DNA from: Streptomyces cavernae
Lineage (GTDB): Bacteria; Actinomycetota; Actinomycetes; Streptomycetales; Streptomycetaceae
DNA length: 64,000 nucleotides
Reading direction: 5' to 3'
NCBI RefSeq assembly: GCF_004023625.1
Contig: NZ_RPDJ01000001.1
Coordinates: 310,001 to 374,000 of the forward strand
The notes under the pieces are model-generated. The model was not told where the DNA came from, ran no database searches, and was given only the letters and a program-made list of their open reading frames with translations. How positions within the stretch are numbered: the first letter of the stretch is position 1; each line of letters begins with the position of its first letter. Positions 16,653-24,463 of the stretch are shown here, in pieces. The position numbers and the translations under genes were made by a program.

Positions 16653-18107
16653 TCACCTCACTTCAGTGTCGGCCACCGCCGATGCCCAGGCCACATGGCC
16701 GTCGGGACGTATCAGCGCGGCGCGGACGGCTCTCCATGGGCCCTCGGGACGGGCGAGTGTGGTCCTGTGGTGGTGGGTTTCCTGCGGGAGGTGCGGCATC
16801 CGGCCGTCCCCGCTGGATGCCTCAGCGTCCGTACCGCCGCTGAGATCGAGCAGGACGTGCCTCCCGCCCCGCATCAGGGCGAACAGGCTGGTGCCGTCGG
16901 CGAAGGCCAGGTCCGGGGCGCGGGTGCCGGTCAGCGGATGCGCGGTGGCCGGGTCGGCCGGCGGATAGCGGACGTCCAGCGCGGCGAGCCGCTCGGCCAG
17001 GGCGTGGGAGAACGCGGGCAGATCGTCGACCAGCTCGGACAGGAAGGCGCGCAGGGCCTGTCCTTCGGTGGAGTAGGCGGTCATGAGGGCGGTCTGCGCG
17101 CGCGTACTGGCCAGAAGTCGCGCCCCCACCGGGTGGCGTTCCGTGTGGTAGGTGTCCAGCAGTCCCGCGGGGGCGGTGCCGCGGACGGTGGCGGCGAGCT
17201 TCCAGCCGAGGTTGGTGGCGTCCTGGAAGCCGACATTGAGCCCCACCCCTCCGGTGGGGAAGTGCATATGGGCGGCGTCACCGGCGAGCAGCACCCGGTC
17301 CTTGCGGTAGTCGGCGGCCTGGCGGGTGGCGTTTCCGAAGCGGGACAGCCAGCGCGGGTCACGCATTCCGAAGTCCGTTCCCAGGACGCGCTTGGTCTTC
17401 GCGCGCATCTCCTCCAGGGTCAGTTCGCCGGGCCAGTCGGGTCGCCGGTCCTCCGGGGCGAGCCCGACGAAACGGGTCAGTCCGCCCGGCAGGGGCACGG
17501 CCATGACGCCGCCGTCCGGACCGAACACGCTCACGGCAACGGCGGGCGGCTCGTCGGTGAGCACGTCGCCCAGCCAGCCCCAGAGGGTGGTGTCGGTGCC
17601 GGGGAAGCCGATGCCGGCCTCCTCCCGGACGCGGCTGCGGGTGCCGTCGCAGCCCACGACGTACCGCGCCCGTAGCGCGTACGAACCCGCGGGCCCCACC
17701 ACCTCGACATGGGCGTGGTCCGGTTCCTGCGCCAGCGCCGTCACCCGGTGACCGCGGCGGATCTCCGCGCCCAGGGCGCGTGCGTGCGCCTCCAGTAATT
17801 CCTCGGTACGAGCCTGCGGCAGCACCAGGGTGAACGGGTGGGGCGTGTCCAGATTCCTGAAGTCCAGACGGGCGTCCAGAGCCCCGAAATGGCCGGTGGG
17901 GACGGTCCTGCCCGCGGCGACGAAGTCCTCCGCGAGCCCCCGCATGCCCAGGATCTCCACGGTCCGGGGATGGACCGTGAGTGCCTTGGAATGAGGATTC
18001 CGCTCCTTCCTGGCCTCCAGAACCGTCACCGGCACGTTCTGCAGCCGCAGTTCGGCGGCCAGCCACAAGCCCGTGGGCCCTGCCCCGACGACAACGACCT
18101 CTTCCAC
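16653..18107 (-). CDS. FAD-dependent aromatic monooxygenase (PHBH/TetX-like)
   Basis: A 484-residue class A flavoprotein hydroxylase. The N-terminal Rossmann motif VVVGAGPTGLWLAAEL binds FAD; GCDGTRSRVREEAG is the DG motif shared by FAD and NADPH; LLAGDAAHMHFPTGGVGLN is the GD motif contacting the FAD ribose. A thioredoxin-like C-terminal region (GTRAPDLAF, RGGRHVLLDLSG) is typical of the phenol, polyketide and rifampicin hydroxylase branch. I placed the start at a GTG that has a perfect AAGGAGG five bases upstream; the ATG 18 bases earlier would put that Shine-Dalgarno inside the gene. It is divergent from a TetR-family regulator, with two identical-type operators between them, so it is probably induced by its substrate: an antibiotic or an aromatic compound. 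Confidence 0.9.
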   Translation of the reverse strand: MEEVVVVGAGPTGLWLAAELRLQNVPVTVLEARKERNPHSKALTVHPRTVEILGMRGLAEDFVAAGRTVPTGHFGALDARLDFRNLDTPHPFTLVLPQARTEELLEAHARALGAEIRRGHRVTALAQEPDHAHVEVVGPAGSYALRARYVVGCDGTRSRVREEAGIGFPGTDTTLWGWLGDVLTDEPPAVAVSVFGPDGGVMAVPLPGGLTRFVGLAPEDRRPDWPGELTLEEMRAKTKRVLGTDFGMRDPRWLSRFGNATRQAADYRKDRVLLAGDAAHMHFPTGGVGLNVGFQDATNLGWKLAATVRGTAPAGLLDTYHTERHPVGARLLASTRAQTALMTAYSTEGQALRAFLSELVDDLPAFSHALAERLAALDVRYPPADPATAHPLTGTRAPDLAFADGTSLFALMRGGRHVLLDLSGGTDAEASSGDGRMPHLPQETHHHRTTLARPEGPWRAVRAALIRPDGHVAWASAVADTEVR

Positions 18108-18119
18108 GACGACCTCCTT

Positions 18120-18130
18120 GGTCAATGACC
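18120..18130. promoter_or_regulatory. TetR operator, copy 1
   Basis: GGTCAATGACC, an 11-bp palindrome with central base A, lies just upstream of the monooxygenase Shine-Dalgarno. It matches the second copy at every position except the centre, so it should bind the adjacent TetR-type repressor and block the monooxygenase gene. Confidence 0.65.
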
Positions 18131-18153
18131 AATAGCTGGGCTCGACTAAACTA

Positions 18154-18164
18154 GGTCAGTGACC
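18154..18164. promoter_or_regulatory. TetR operator, copy 2 (overlaps the regulator's start codon)
   Basis: GGTCAGTGACC repeats the first palindrome 34 bp away centre to centre. It contains the GTG start codon of the TetR gene, consistent with a leaderless transcript and autorepression by occupying the start. Confidence 0.65.
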
Positions 18165-18776
18165 AAAAAGCAAACCGCGCCCACGGCGGCTCGCACCCGG
18201 CTGACCCCTGCGGCGGTCGTGGACGCCGCGATGCGCCTGCTGGACGAGAAGGGGCTGGAGGCCGTCACCACGCGCGCCGTCGCGGACCGGCTCGGCGTGC
18301 GCATGAACACCGTCCTCTGGCACATCAAGAGCAAGAACCGGCTGCTGGAGCTGATGGCCGACGCCGTCGTAGGCACCATCGGTTACGACGGCCTGCCCGC
18401 GCTCCCGCGGGACAGGGCGCGGGAACTGATGCGCCGTTACCGCAAGGCCCTGCTCGCGCATCGGGACGGCGCCGCCCTCGTGACGGGAACGTTCGCCGCC
18501 GAGCCGCACACCCTGCGCTTCGCCGACACACTCCTCGAGACCCTCACCGAGGGCGAGAGCACGGCCGCCAACGCGGCGTGGACCCTCTACGCCCTCGCCT
18601 ACTTCACCCTGGGCCTCACCCAGGAGGAACAGGCCGCGCCCGAGGCTGACCTCACCCGCTTCCGCGCGGCGGTCGCCACCGGCCCCTATCCGGCCCTCCG
18701 CGCCGCAGTGGACGCCCTCGCCGAGGGCTCCTTCGACGAGCGCTTCGAGGACGGTGTCGACCGCATCCTCAGCTAG
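18159..18776 (+). CDS. TetR-family repressor with TetR_C domain
   Basis: A 205-residue repressor. The N-terminal helix-turn-helix is clear (LTPAAVVDAAMRLLDEKG, VTTRAVADRLGVRMNTVLWH, KNRLLELMADAVV), and the C-terminal region resembles the domain of the tetracycline repressor itself (RELMRRYRKALLAHRDGAAL, LYALAYFTLGLTQEEQA). The GTG start lies within an operator and there is no leader, so the message is probably leaderless. The pairing with a TetX-like flavoprotein suggests drug- or polyketide-triggered induction, by analogy only. Its TAG stop is part of the CTAG that begins a small mobile element. Confidence 0.9.
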   Translation: MTKKQTAPTAARTRLTPAAVVDAAMRLLDEKGLEAVTTRAVADRLGVRMNTVLWHIKSKNRLLELMADAVVGTIGYDGLPALPRDRARELMRRYRKALLAHRDGAALVTGTFAAEPHTLRFADTLLETLTEGESTAANAAWTLYALAYFTLGLTQEEQAAPEADLTRFRAAVATGPYPALRAAVDALAEGSFDERFEDGVDRILS

Positions 18777-18908
18777 TGCCGCAACAGGCAACGTTCGCCC
18801 CGTCGCGACGCCCGGCACGCTCCCCAAGCTCTTCGAGCAGGGGGTACCCCCAGAGGACGCCCCGGACGCCGCTCCTTGACGGGCACATGTTGCCTGCCGC
18901 GGCACTAG
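18773..18908. mobile_element. 136-bp MITE-like element with 20-bp terminal inverted repeats
   Basis: CTAGTGCCGCAACAGGCAAC at the left matches the complement of the right end in 18 of 20 bases. Both ends start with CTAG, which fits TA duplication by an IS630/Tc1-type transposase. The inside holds a palindrome GGGGGTACCCCC (18840-18851) and a small hairpin GCTC-TTC-GAGC, and no reading frame. The left CTAG provides the TAG stop of the TetR gene. A degenerate third end, CTAGTGCCCCGACAGG, follows at 18905-18920. Confidence 0.7.
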
Positions 18909-19022
18909 TGCCCCGACAGGAGCACTGGTTGCCGCCGGGCTGCGCATAGGCTTCCCCCACCATCTGGTGTCCGTCCGTGGTGCCCGACGCATCACCAACC
19001 GTGCCATTGAAGGGGAACCCTC

Positions 19023-19628
19023 ATGACCACCCCCCGGGACCTGCTGCTCCTCACCATGGACGTTCCGTCGAGCCGTCCCGTGGAGCAGGGCGACCTGTCG
19101 CTGGCCCTCGCGGGAGCCGAACTGGTCGACCTCATCGGCGTCCAGGCCCTCACCCTCGACGGCGACCGCATCGTGCCCGGCCCCGAGCCGCAGCTCGATG
19201 ACCGTCTGTTGCGGGAGGCCGCGTCGTCGCTGGTCAGGCAGGAGCCGTACGAGTCCGTCGAGGACTGGCTGTGGCGCCGAGGCCGCGATCTCGCCTCGGC
19301 CTATCGCACCCTCCTGGAAGCGGACGGACAGATCGCCCGAGAGCACCACCGCTGGCTTCCCCTCCGGACCGACCGGACGACGGTCGTCGAATCACCCGCC
19401 CGCCGCCAGGCGGCCGACCGCTGGACGTCGGGCGAGCCGGTCCTCGCCGGTCTCGCGGCCGCCGTCGGGATCGAAGCGGAGCCCGCCGCGGAACCCGCGC
19501 AGCTCACCGACGACGCGGTGGCGACCGTGCTCGCCGGCGTCAACGACGCAGTGACGGAACTGGAGTCCGTACGGCAGCGGCGACGCATCGAACAGGCCGC
19601 CTTCGACAACATCTGGCGAGGTCAGTGA
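19023..19628 (+). CDS. GPP34 (GOLPH3/VPS74-like) family protein
   Basis: A 201-residue member of the bacterial branch of the Golgi phosphoprotein 3 family, which is widespread in Streptomyces. Visible landmarks are TPRDLLLLTMD at the start, the LSLALAGAELVDLIG helix with LTLDGDRIV, the WLWRRGRDLA and YRTLLEADGQIARE segment, and the C-terminal DDAVATVLAGVNDAVTELESVRQRRR helix. In eukaryotes the family binds phosphatidylinositol-4-phosphate; the bacterial role is not settled. GGGGAA precedes the ATG. It stands alone between the MITE-like element and a short hypothetical gene. Confidence 0.88.
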   Translation: MTTPRDLLLLTMDVPSSRPVEQGDLSLALAGAELVDLIGVQALTLDGDRIVPGPEPQLDDRLLREAASSLVRQEPYESVEDWLWRRGRDLASAYRTLLEADGQIAREHHRWLPLRTDRTTVVESPARRQAADRWTSGEPVLAGLAAAVGIEAEPAAEPAQLTDDAVATVLAGVNDAVTELESVRQRRRIEQAAFDNIWRGQ

Positions 19629-19672
19629 GGGGCTGCCCCCGGTTGTCAGTGCCGGGTGCGACCCTGCCCGAC

Positions 19673-19945
19673 ATGGATGAGCAGAAGTTCATGCGCGGCC
19701 GGGTGTACGGCGCGGACCACGAGGACCCCGACCCGGGCCCCCGGCCCGGGCACGACTACAGGGAGCTGGTCGGCGGTCCACTGGACGGCCTGCTCCTGGA
19801 TGTCACGGGCCGGCCCGACCACCAGAGACGGGAGAGCGTCGTCCTGCCCACGGAGATGGGCCGCTACGGACACGGCGGCCGTGCCGTGTACGCGCCCAGG
19901 CCCGGCGACGACCGCCGCTTCGACTGGCAGGGTGACTCGCCCTGA
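19673..19945 (+). CDS. Hypothetical 90-residue protein
   Basis: A short hydrophilic protein: MDEQKFMRGRVYGAD, then a run rich in proline and aspartate, then YRELVGGPLDGLLLDVTG and VVLPTEMGRYGHGGRAVYAP. The GGPLDG segment followed by Y-R-P-like text recalls small Streptomyces proteins often found as single genes, but I cannot name a family. There is no signal peptide or membrane segment. It lies 44 bp after GPP34 on the same strand and converges on the WD40 gene. Codon use looks genuine; the Shine-Dalgarno is weak. Confidence 0.5.
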   Translation: MDEQKFMRGRVYGADHEDPDPGPRPGHDYRELVGGPLDGLLLDVTGRPDHQRRESVVLPTEMGRYGHGGRAVYAPRPGDDRRFDWQGDSP

Positions 19946-19984
19946 CTGCCAAGGCGGCTCGGGCGCCCGACCGCAGCCTCGCGG

Positions 19985-20930
19985 TCAGCCGGAGTTCCCG
20001 CACACCGGACCGGTCATCCCGTCGGGCAGGTACAGGGATCGTTCCTGTTCGGTGATGTCGTTGTGGAGGGCACGGCAGATGTTGCGGATCGCGCCGGATG
20101 CGCCGGGCAGGGTCGCTCTCCACAGCCGTACGCTGCCGTCGCTGCCGGCGCTGGCCAAGGTGCGGCCGTCCGGACTGAATGCCACGGACTGGATGTCGTC
20201 GGTGTGGCCGGTGAAGGTGGTTCGGGCATTGCCGGTGGCGACGTCCCGCAGGGTTACCGTGCCGTCCCTGGCGCCGGTGGCGAGCGTCCTGCCGTCAGGG
20301 CTGAAGGCCACCGCGGTCCCCGCCCTGGCGAAGGTGTCCTCGATCCGGGCCTTCGCCGCGTCCCACAGCCGTACGGTGCCGTCGGTGCCGGCGGTGGCGA
20401 GCGTGGTGCCGTCGGGGCTGAACGCGGCCGACAACACGGTGTTGTTCGACGGGGCGAGTTCCCTTGGCTGCGGCGTGGTGCCGTCCTCGGGCATCTCCAG
20501 GGTGACTGCGGCTCGGCGGTCGGTCAGGTCCCACAGCCGTACCCTGCCGAAATCGCCGCCGACGGCGAGCATCGTGCCCGTAGGGCTGAAGACCAGCCAC
20601 GACCTCGACCCCTCCGTGCGGTTGTCCGGGAAGACGTTCTTCTTCCGCCGGGTGGTGGCGTCCCAGAGGATCACGGTGCCGTCGTGTCGGGCGGTGGCGA
20701 ACATACTGCCGTCCGGACTGAAGGCCATCGCCGTCCCCGCCTTGGTGATCGTATGCCTCAGTTGTCCGGTGGCGGTGTCCCACAGGCGTACGGTCTCCCC
20801 GAAGTCGCTGGTCGCCAGCACCGCACCGTCAGGACTGAACGCCGTCGACGCGGCGCCCGCCCTGTGGTGCCGGAGCGTGGACTCAAGGGCGCCGGTCGCC
20901 ACGTTCCACAGCCGTACCCCGGGATCACCC
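19985..20930 (-). pseudogene. Detached WD40 propeller of a broken STAND protein
   Basis: About 314 codons encode seven WD40 repeats, each with the pattern TVRLWD...AFSPDG..LATAG.DG, and the usual family ending with a cysteine-containing tail (NICRALHNDITEQERSLYLP). They read on in a frame different from the upstream ATPase gene and have no start codon or ribosome site of their own at a sensible place. The natural architecture is a single HTH-NTPase-TM-WD40 chain; here the linker between the membrane helix and the propeller has been deleted and the frame lost. It could only be made by frameshifting or internal initiation. Confidence 0.75.
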
Positions 20931-22562
20931 TGCACGCGCAGGCCGTTGGCCGTAGGCGAGACCGGTGGCGACGAGGGCAACCACGACCAACGCCGACAGG
21001 GCGCCCACCAGCGCCCGCAGACGGCGTGCCGTACGGGCTGCTGCCGCGCGTTCCCGGTCGCGGGCGTCGACGCCGGCGGCGAGGAAGGAGCGTTCCAGCG
21101 CGGTGAGGTGGACCTGCGGCTGCGGGGTGGAGAAGGTCTCCTCGGCGGTCGCCAGTCGGGTACCGCGGTAGAGGGCCCCGGGGTCGCGGTCGAGTTCTTC
21201 CCAGGTGGCGGCGGCTTCGGTGAGCCTGCGGTGGTGGTGCAGCAGGTCACGGTCCTCGTCGATCCAGGTGTGCAGCCGGGGCCAGGACGTGATGAGGGCT
21301 TCGTGCGCGAGGTCGACGGTGTCGTCGTGCAGAGTCACCAGGCGGGCCCGGGCGAGCTGGTCCAGGACAAGCGCGGTGTCGGCGCTCTCCCCGCCCTCGT
21401 CGGCGAGTTCGGTGCGGTGGGCGGGGCGGCGGGTGTCCTGGGCGCCTTCGCCGGGGGTGATCAGCCGCAGCAGCAGGCGGCGGGCGAGGGCGGCCTGGTC
21501 GGGGGAGAGACGGGTGTAGACCTCCTCCGCGGTGCCCGCGATGGCACCGTGGACACCACCGACGGCCTCATAGCCGTCCAGGGTGAGGGTCTTGCCGCGG
21601 CGACGGCGCCAGGTCTCCAGCAGGGCGTGGGACATCATCGGCAGGGCGCCGGGCTGGCGGTCGACATCGGCGATGATCCGCGCGGTCAGCGCACGCTCGA
21701 GCACGAGGCCGTCCGCCGCCGCCGGTTTGACGATCGCCTCCCGCAGTTCGTCGGTGCTCATCGGTCCGACCAGCAAGTTGGCCACCCGCAGCGCGTCGGC
21801 CAGGGCGCGGTGGTCGGCGCAACGGCCGTAGAAGTCCGCCCGCACCGCGATCACCACCCGCAGCCGGCTGTCCGGTCGTACCGCGGAGAGAAGGAGGTCG
21901 ATGAACCGGTCGCGTTCTTCGGCGTCCTGGCAGAGGGTGAACGCCTCCTCGAACTGGTCCACCACCACCCAGGTGTCCGCATCCCCGTCCACCGGGACGA
22001 AGGCGCCGGCGTGGGTGGTGGCCGGCAGCCCGCCCGGGGTGAGGATCCGGATCGCCGCCGGACGCTCCCGCGGCGGGCTGTCGAATCGCAGGGCCGGGAT
22101 CAGCCCGGCCCGCAGCAGTGACGACTTGCCGCTGCCGGAGGTACCCACGACGCCGACGAACCGGTGCCTGCCGGCCAGCTCGACCAGTTCGGCGACCAAC
22201 CTGTCCCGGCCGAAGAACCGCTCCCGGTCCCCGGGCTCGAAGCGGGCCAGACCCCGGTACGGCGCCACGGACCCGTCTTCGACGGGCGGCAGCGTGGCCT
22301 CCTCCTGGGCGGCCTGCCGCCACAGCCCCTCCCACTCCTCCGCGTTCCCGTCGCACGCGGCAACGTAGGCCAGCACCACGGGCAGGGAGGGCAGCCGCTC
22401 ACCGGCCGCGGCTTCGGACAGGGTGGCGGGCGCGTATCCGGCCCGCTCGGACATGGCGCGGTAGGTGGGCCTGCCGGCCTGCCGGCGCAGCATGCGCAGC
22501 TCATGGGCGAAACGCTGGACAGGTCCCGCCTCGGGATCCAGCGGACTCTCAGGGCGTCCCAC
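20925..22562 (-). CDS. HTH-STAND NTPase with C-terminal membrane helix (nSTAND1 type), cut off before its WD40 part
   Basis: A 545-residue protein. Residues about 15-85 hold an Xre-like helix-turn-helix (RFAHELRMLRRQAGRPTYRA, ATLSEAAAGERLPSLPV). The NTPase follows: YRGLARFEPGDRERFFGRD, Walker A VGTSGSGKSSLLRAG, Walker B TWVVVDQFEEAF, sensor RADFYGRCADH, then the winged-helix VYTRLSPDQAALARRLLLRL and the LAHEALITSWPRL segment. A single helix (LRALVGALSALVVVALVATG) near residue 530 precedes the stop. The GTG start has AGGAG upstream; a longer frame to 22655 lacks this. STAND proteins oligomerise on ligand sensing, usually through their repeats, so loss of the in-frame WD40 sensor should disable or rewire it. 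Confidence 0.82.
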   Translation of the reverse strand: MGRPESPLDPEAGPVQRFAHELRMLRRQAGRPTYRAMSERAGYAPATLSEAAAGERLPSLPVVLAYVAACDGNAEEWEGLWRQAAQEEATLPPVEDGSVAPYRGLARFEPGDRERFFGRDRLVAELVELAGRHRFVGVVGTSGSGKSSLLRAGLIPALRFDSPPRERPAAIRILTPGGLPATTHAGAFVPVDGDADTWVVVDQFEEAFTLCQDAEERDRFIDLLLSAVRPDSRLRVVIAVRADFYGRCADHRALADALRVANLLVGPMSTDELREAIVKPAAADGLVLERALTARIIADVDRQPGALPMMSHALLETWRRRRGKTLTLDGYEAVGGVHGAIAGTAEEVYTRLSPDQAALARRLLLRLITPGEGAQDTRRPAHRTELADEGGESADTALVLDQLARARLVTLHDDTVDLAHEALITSWPRLHTWIDEDRDLLHHHRRLTEAAATWEELDRDPGALYRGTRLATAEETFSTPQPQVHLTALERSFLAAGVDARDRERAAAARTARRLRALVGALSALVVVALVATGLAYGQRPARAG

Positions 22563-22646
22563 TTCAGTCGCTCTCCTTCTCCCGCGCCGTGCGCCGGTCC
22601 CGGCCGGTCCGTCTTGGACGCCGCCCGGCCCGGGCTCGTTCGTGAT

Positions 22647-22704
22647 GGGGATCAACCGTGCAGCACCTGGGCTCCCCGCGCCAGGTGCCGCACGGATGAT
22701 CCCC
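22647..22704. repeat. Long hairpin upstream of the HTH-STAND gene
   Basis: Two 24-base arms (22647-22670 and 22681-22704) pair at 22 of 24 positions around a ten-base loop GCTCCCCGCG. The arms read GGGGATCAACCGTGC... and ...GCACGGATGATCCCC. It lies 85 bp upstream of the GTG. The remainder of 22563-23041 holds no gene I can support. Confidence 0.6.
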
Positions 22705-23041
22705 GTGCCCTCCCCCGTGCCGGTCGTCGCACGTTCCCTCCCCCCCCGTGAGGAACGTGCGGCAACCGTCGGACGGCGGCGGCTGGTTCACCGCCGAATC
22801 CGAGCCGACTGGTCCGTGACCGGTTCCGGCACACTCGAGTTCAGCGGCCGGGGAGTTGATTGGCAGCCCGTTCCCGCCGACAAATCAACCACGAACGCGC
22901 AGGTGGCAGGGGTGCCGGTACCGCTGCCCCGGATGGCGTCCGGATCATCTCCGGGGTGGCAGCCATGCGGGCGGACGGCCGGTCGTCCCGTTCGCCCGCC
23001 GGCAGCCGGGGGGGAGCCCTTCGGGCGGTAGGATCCGCGGA

Positions 23042-23245
23042 ATGTCCAGCGAACGTCATTACGGCGGCACCACCTCCGCCTTCATCACCGCTCTCGTCGC
23101 CCTCCAGCGTGCCCAGGGCGTGCCGTTGGAAGAGGCCTTCGCCAAGGCCGAGTCGCTCCATCAGGAGAGGGTGCGGCACAGCGGCAGTGACACGTTCAGC
23201 AGCAGTGAACTGCTCGCGTTTCTCCGCCAGTTCGAGGGGTCCTGA
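23042..23245 (+). CDS. Hypothetical 67-residue protein
   Basis: MSSERHYGGTTSAFITALVA, then LQRAQGVPLEEAFAKAESLH and SSSELLAFLRQFEGS. The sequence is predicted to be helical, amphipathic and soluble. A GGTAGGATCC stretch lies before the ATG and codon use fits the genome. I do not recognise the family. It is an isolated gene; downstream DNA is decayed. Confidence 0.5.
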   Translation: MSSERHYGGTTSAFITALVALQRAQGVPLEEAFAKAESLHQERVRHSGSDTFSSSELLAFLRQFEGS

Positions 23246-23351
23246 GTCTTTCGGACACGGACTCCGTAGCTCGCGGACTGCGCCGACTGCGCCGACCGCA
23301 CCGACCGCGCCGGAGGCCGGACCACGCGCAGGTCGTCGGCGAACCGGCGCA

Positions 23352-23448
23352 TCACCCTGCGACCTGGCGCAGGGTGGCCGCGAAGGTGCGGACGCGCGCC
23401 GGGGCGGCGGTGGCGGGCCAGACCAGGACGTACTCGGTGGGAGGCGCG
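23352..23448 (-). pseudogene. C-terminal scrap of a LysR-type regulator (possible)
   Basis: Reading leftward, PTEYVLVWPATAAPARVRTF followed by AATLRQVAG and a stop resembles the end of many Streptomyces LysR-family effector domains, which close with LWP...R.R.F...L. Nothing upstream continues it. The rest of 23246-23781 is mixed-composition sequence with short open frames but no gene I can support, so this looks like decayed DNA. Confidence 0.35.
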
Positions 23449-23781
23449 TCAAGTCGGCCGACCTGGCCGCGGCCGCGGACCGTACGGATGCCTGTGGATG
23501 TTGCGCGAAACGGATCCCTGTATTGAGACCGAGAGCGAGGAGTTGAGGGCGAGCCTCTCCATGGAGCCGAGCTCGATGATCTCCTCCATCAGTTCGCCGG
23601 ACAGGTCATTCCGGTGCGCCGCCACCGCGTCACACGTCACCGGATGACGGGATCAGCCTCACTCGGCAGAGGGAATCCGCTGCCGGACTCATACGGCACA
23701 GCCATATCTCCCGTCTCCAGATCGAAAGCTCTCGCCGGAGCCTCGAAGGCGAGGGAGCTCACTACTGAGACTGGGGAGATC

Positions 23782-24126
23782 ATGAACCGCAAACTGAGCG
23801 CACTGCTGCTCGCCGGCGCCACCGTGGCGGCAACGTTCGTCGCCGCGACTCCGTCCCACGCCGCTCCGGGATGTGACGCGAACACGGTCTGCCTGTGGCA
23901 GGGCAAGAACGGCGGGGGCGACCTGCTGAAGTGGAGCGGCGGATACCGGGACCTCCCGCCGGGATGGCACGACCACGTGTACTCGTTCCGAGCGTCCCGC
24001 GACGCGGCCTTCATCAACTACAACAACGGCACCAAGGAATGCCGCACCGTCCGCGCCGGGGACTACGCGGACAACTACGACAGGGGCTTCGGACGCGTCA
24101 TCGACGCCATCGCCGACAGCTGCTGA
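23782..24126 (+). CDS. Secreted peptidase-inhibitor-like protein (family I36)
   Basis: A 114-residue secreted protein. The signal peptide is MNRKLSALLLAGATVAATFV followed by AATPSHA. The mature part has the crystallin-like I36 pattern of Streptomyces metalloproteinase inhibitors and their relatives: CDANTVCLWQGKNGGGDLLK, then YRDLPPGWHDHVYSFR, paired cysteines at the ends and AFINYNNGTKEC. The family forms a small disulfide-bonded beta sandwich; many members have no proven inhibitor role. GGGGA precedes the ATG. A strong terminator hairpin follows 70 bp after the stop. Confidence 0.8.
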   Translation: MNRKLSALLLAGATVAATFVAATPSHAAPGCDANTVCLWQGKNGGGDLLKWSGGYRDLPPGWHDHVYSFRASRDAAFINYNNGTKECRTVRAGDYADNYDRGFGRVIDAIADSC

Positions 24127-24137
24127 TCGCCGCCCTC

Positions 24138-24190
24138 CATCCAGACCGCTGCTGATGGCAGCGCTGCGTCCAGACGGCTGCTGATGGCAG
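24138..24190 (+). repeat. Two tandem copies of a 25-30-bp unit with GCTGCTGATGGCAGC
   Basis: CCAGACCGCTGCTGATGGCAGC is followed by CCAGACGGCTGCTGATGGCAGC. Each contains the inverted repeat GCTGC-TGATG-GCAGC. It lies between the I36 gene and its terminator. Confidence 0.55.
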
Positions 24191-24198
24191 CCGTCCTC

Positions 24199-24243
24199 CC
24201 CAACAGCCCGTCGCCATCAGGGGAATGGCGGCGGGCTGTTGGG
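24199..24243 (+). terminator. Strong hairpin terminator after the I36 gene
   Basis: CCCAACAGCCCG-T-CGCCAT pairs with ATGGCG-G-CGGGCTGTTGGG around the loop CAGGGGA: 19 pairs including one G-U. There is no T tract, as is usual in Streptomyces terminators. The 24244-24463 remainder is the promoter region of the next gene and holds a TGAC-TTAAC-GTCA palindrome at 24371-24383. Confidence 0.65.
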
Positions 24244-24463
24244 CGTCCGCGACATCGACATGGCGTCGTACGCCTTTCGTCCACGATGACTCGACGGACG
24301 CCACCTTCGTCATACGGCTGCCGGATGGCACGTGTCCGCGATTGACTGGTGGTGCGCACACCCATTCCCCTGACTTAACGTCAACTTCCAAGAGGGGAAC
24401 GGCAAACAAGCCACCACGAGCAGCACGGCAAGCGAAGCCGATCACGCAAGGGAGCGTTGACGA

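Noticed and set aside
20925..20960. Programmed ribosomal frameshift joining the STAND NTPase to the WD40 repeats
   Set aside because: There is no slippery heptamer or downstream pseudoknot visible, and the normal linker is missing, so deletion is the simpler explanation.
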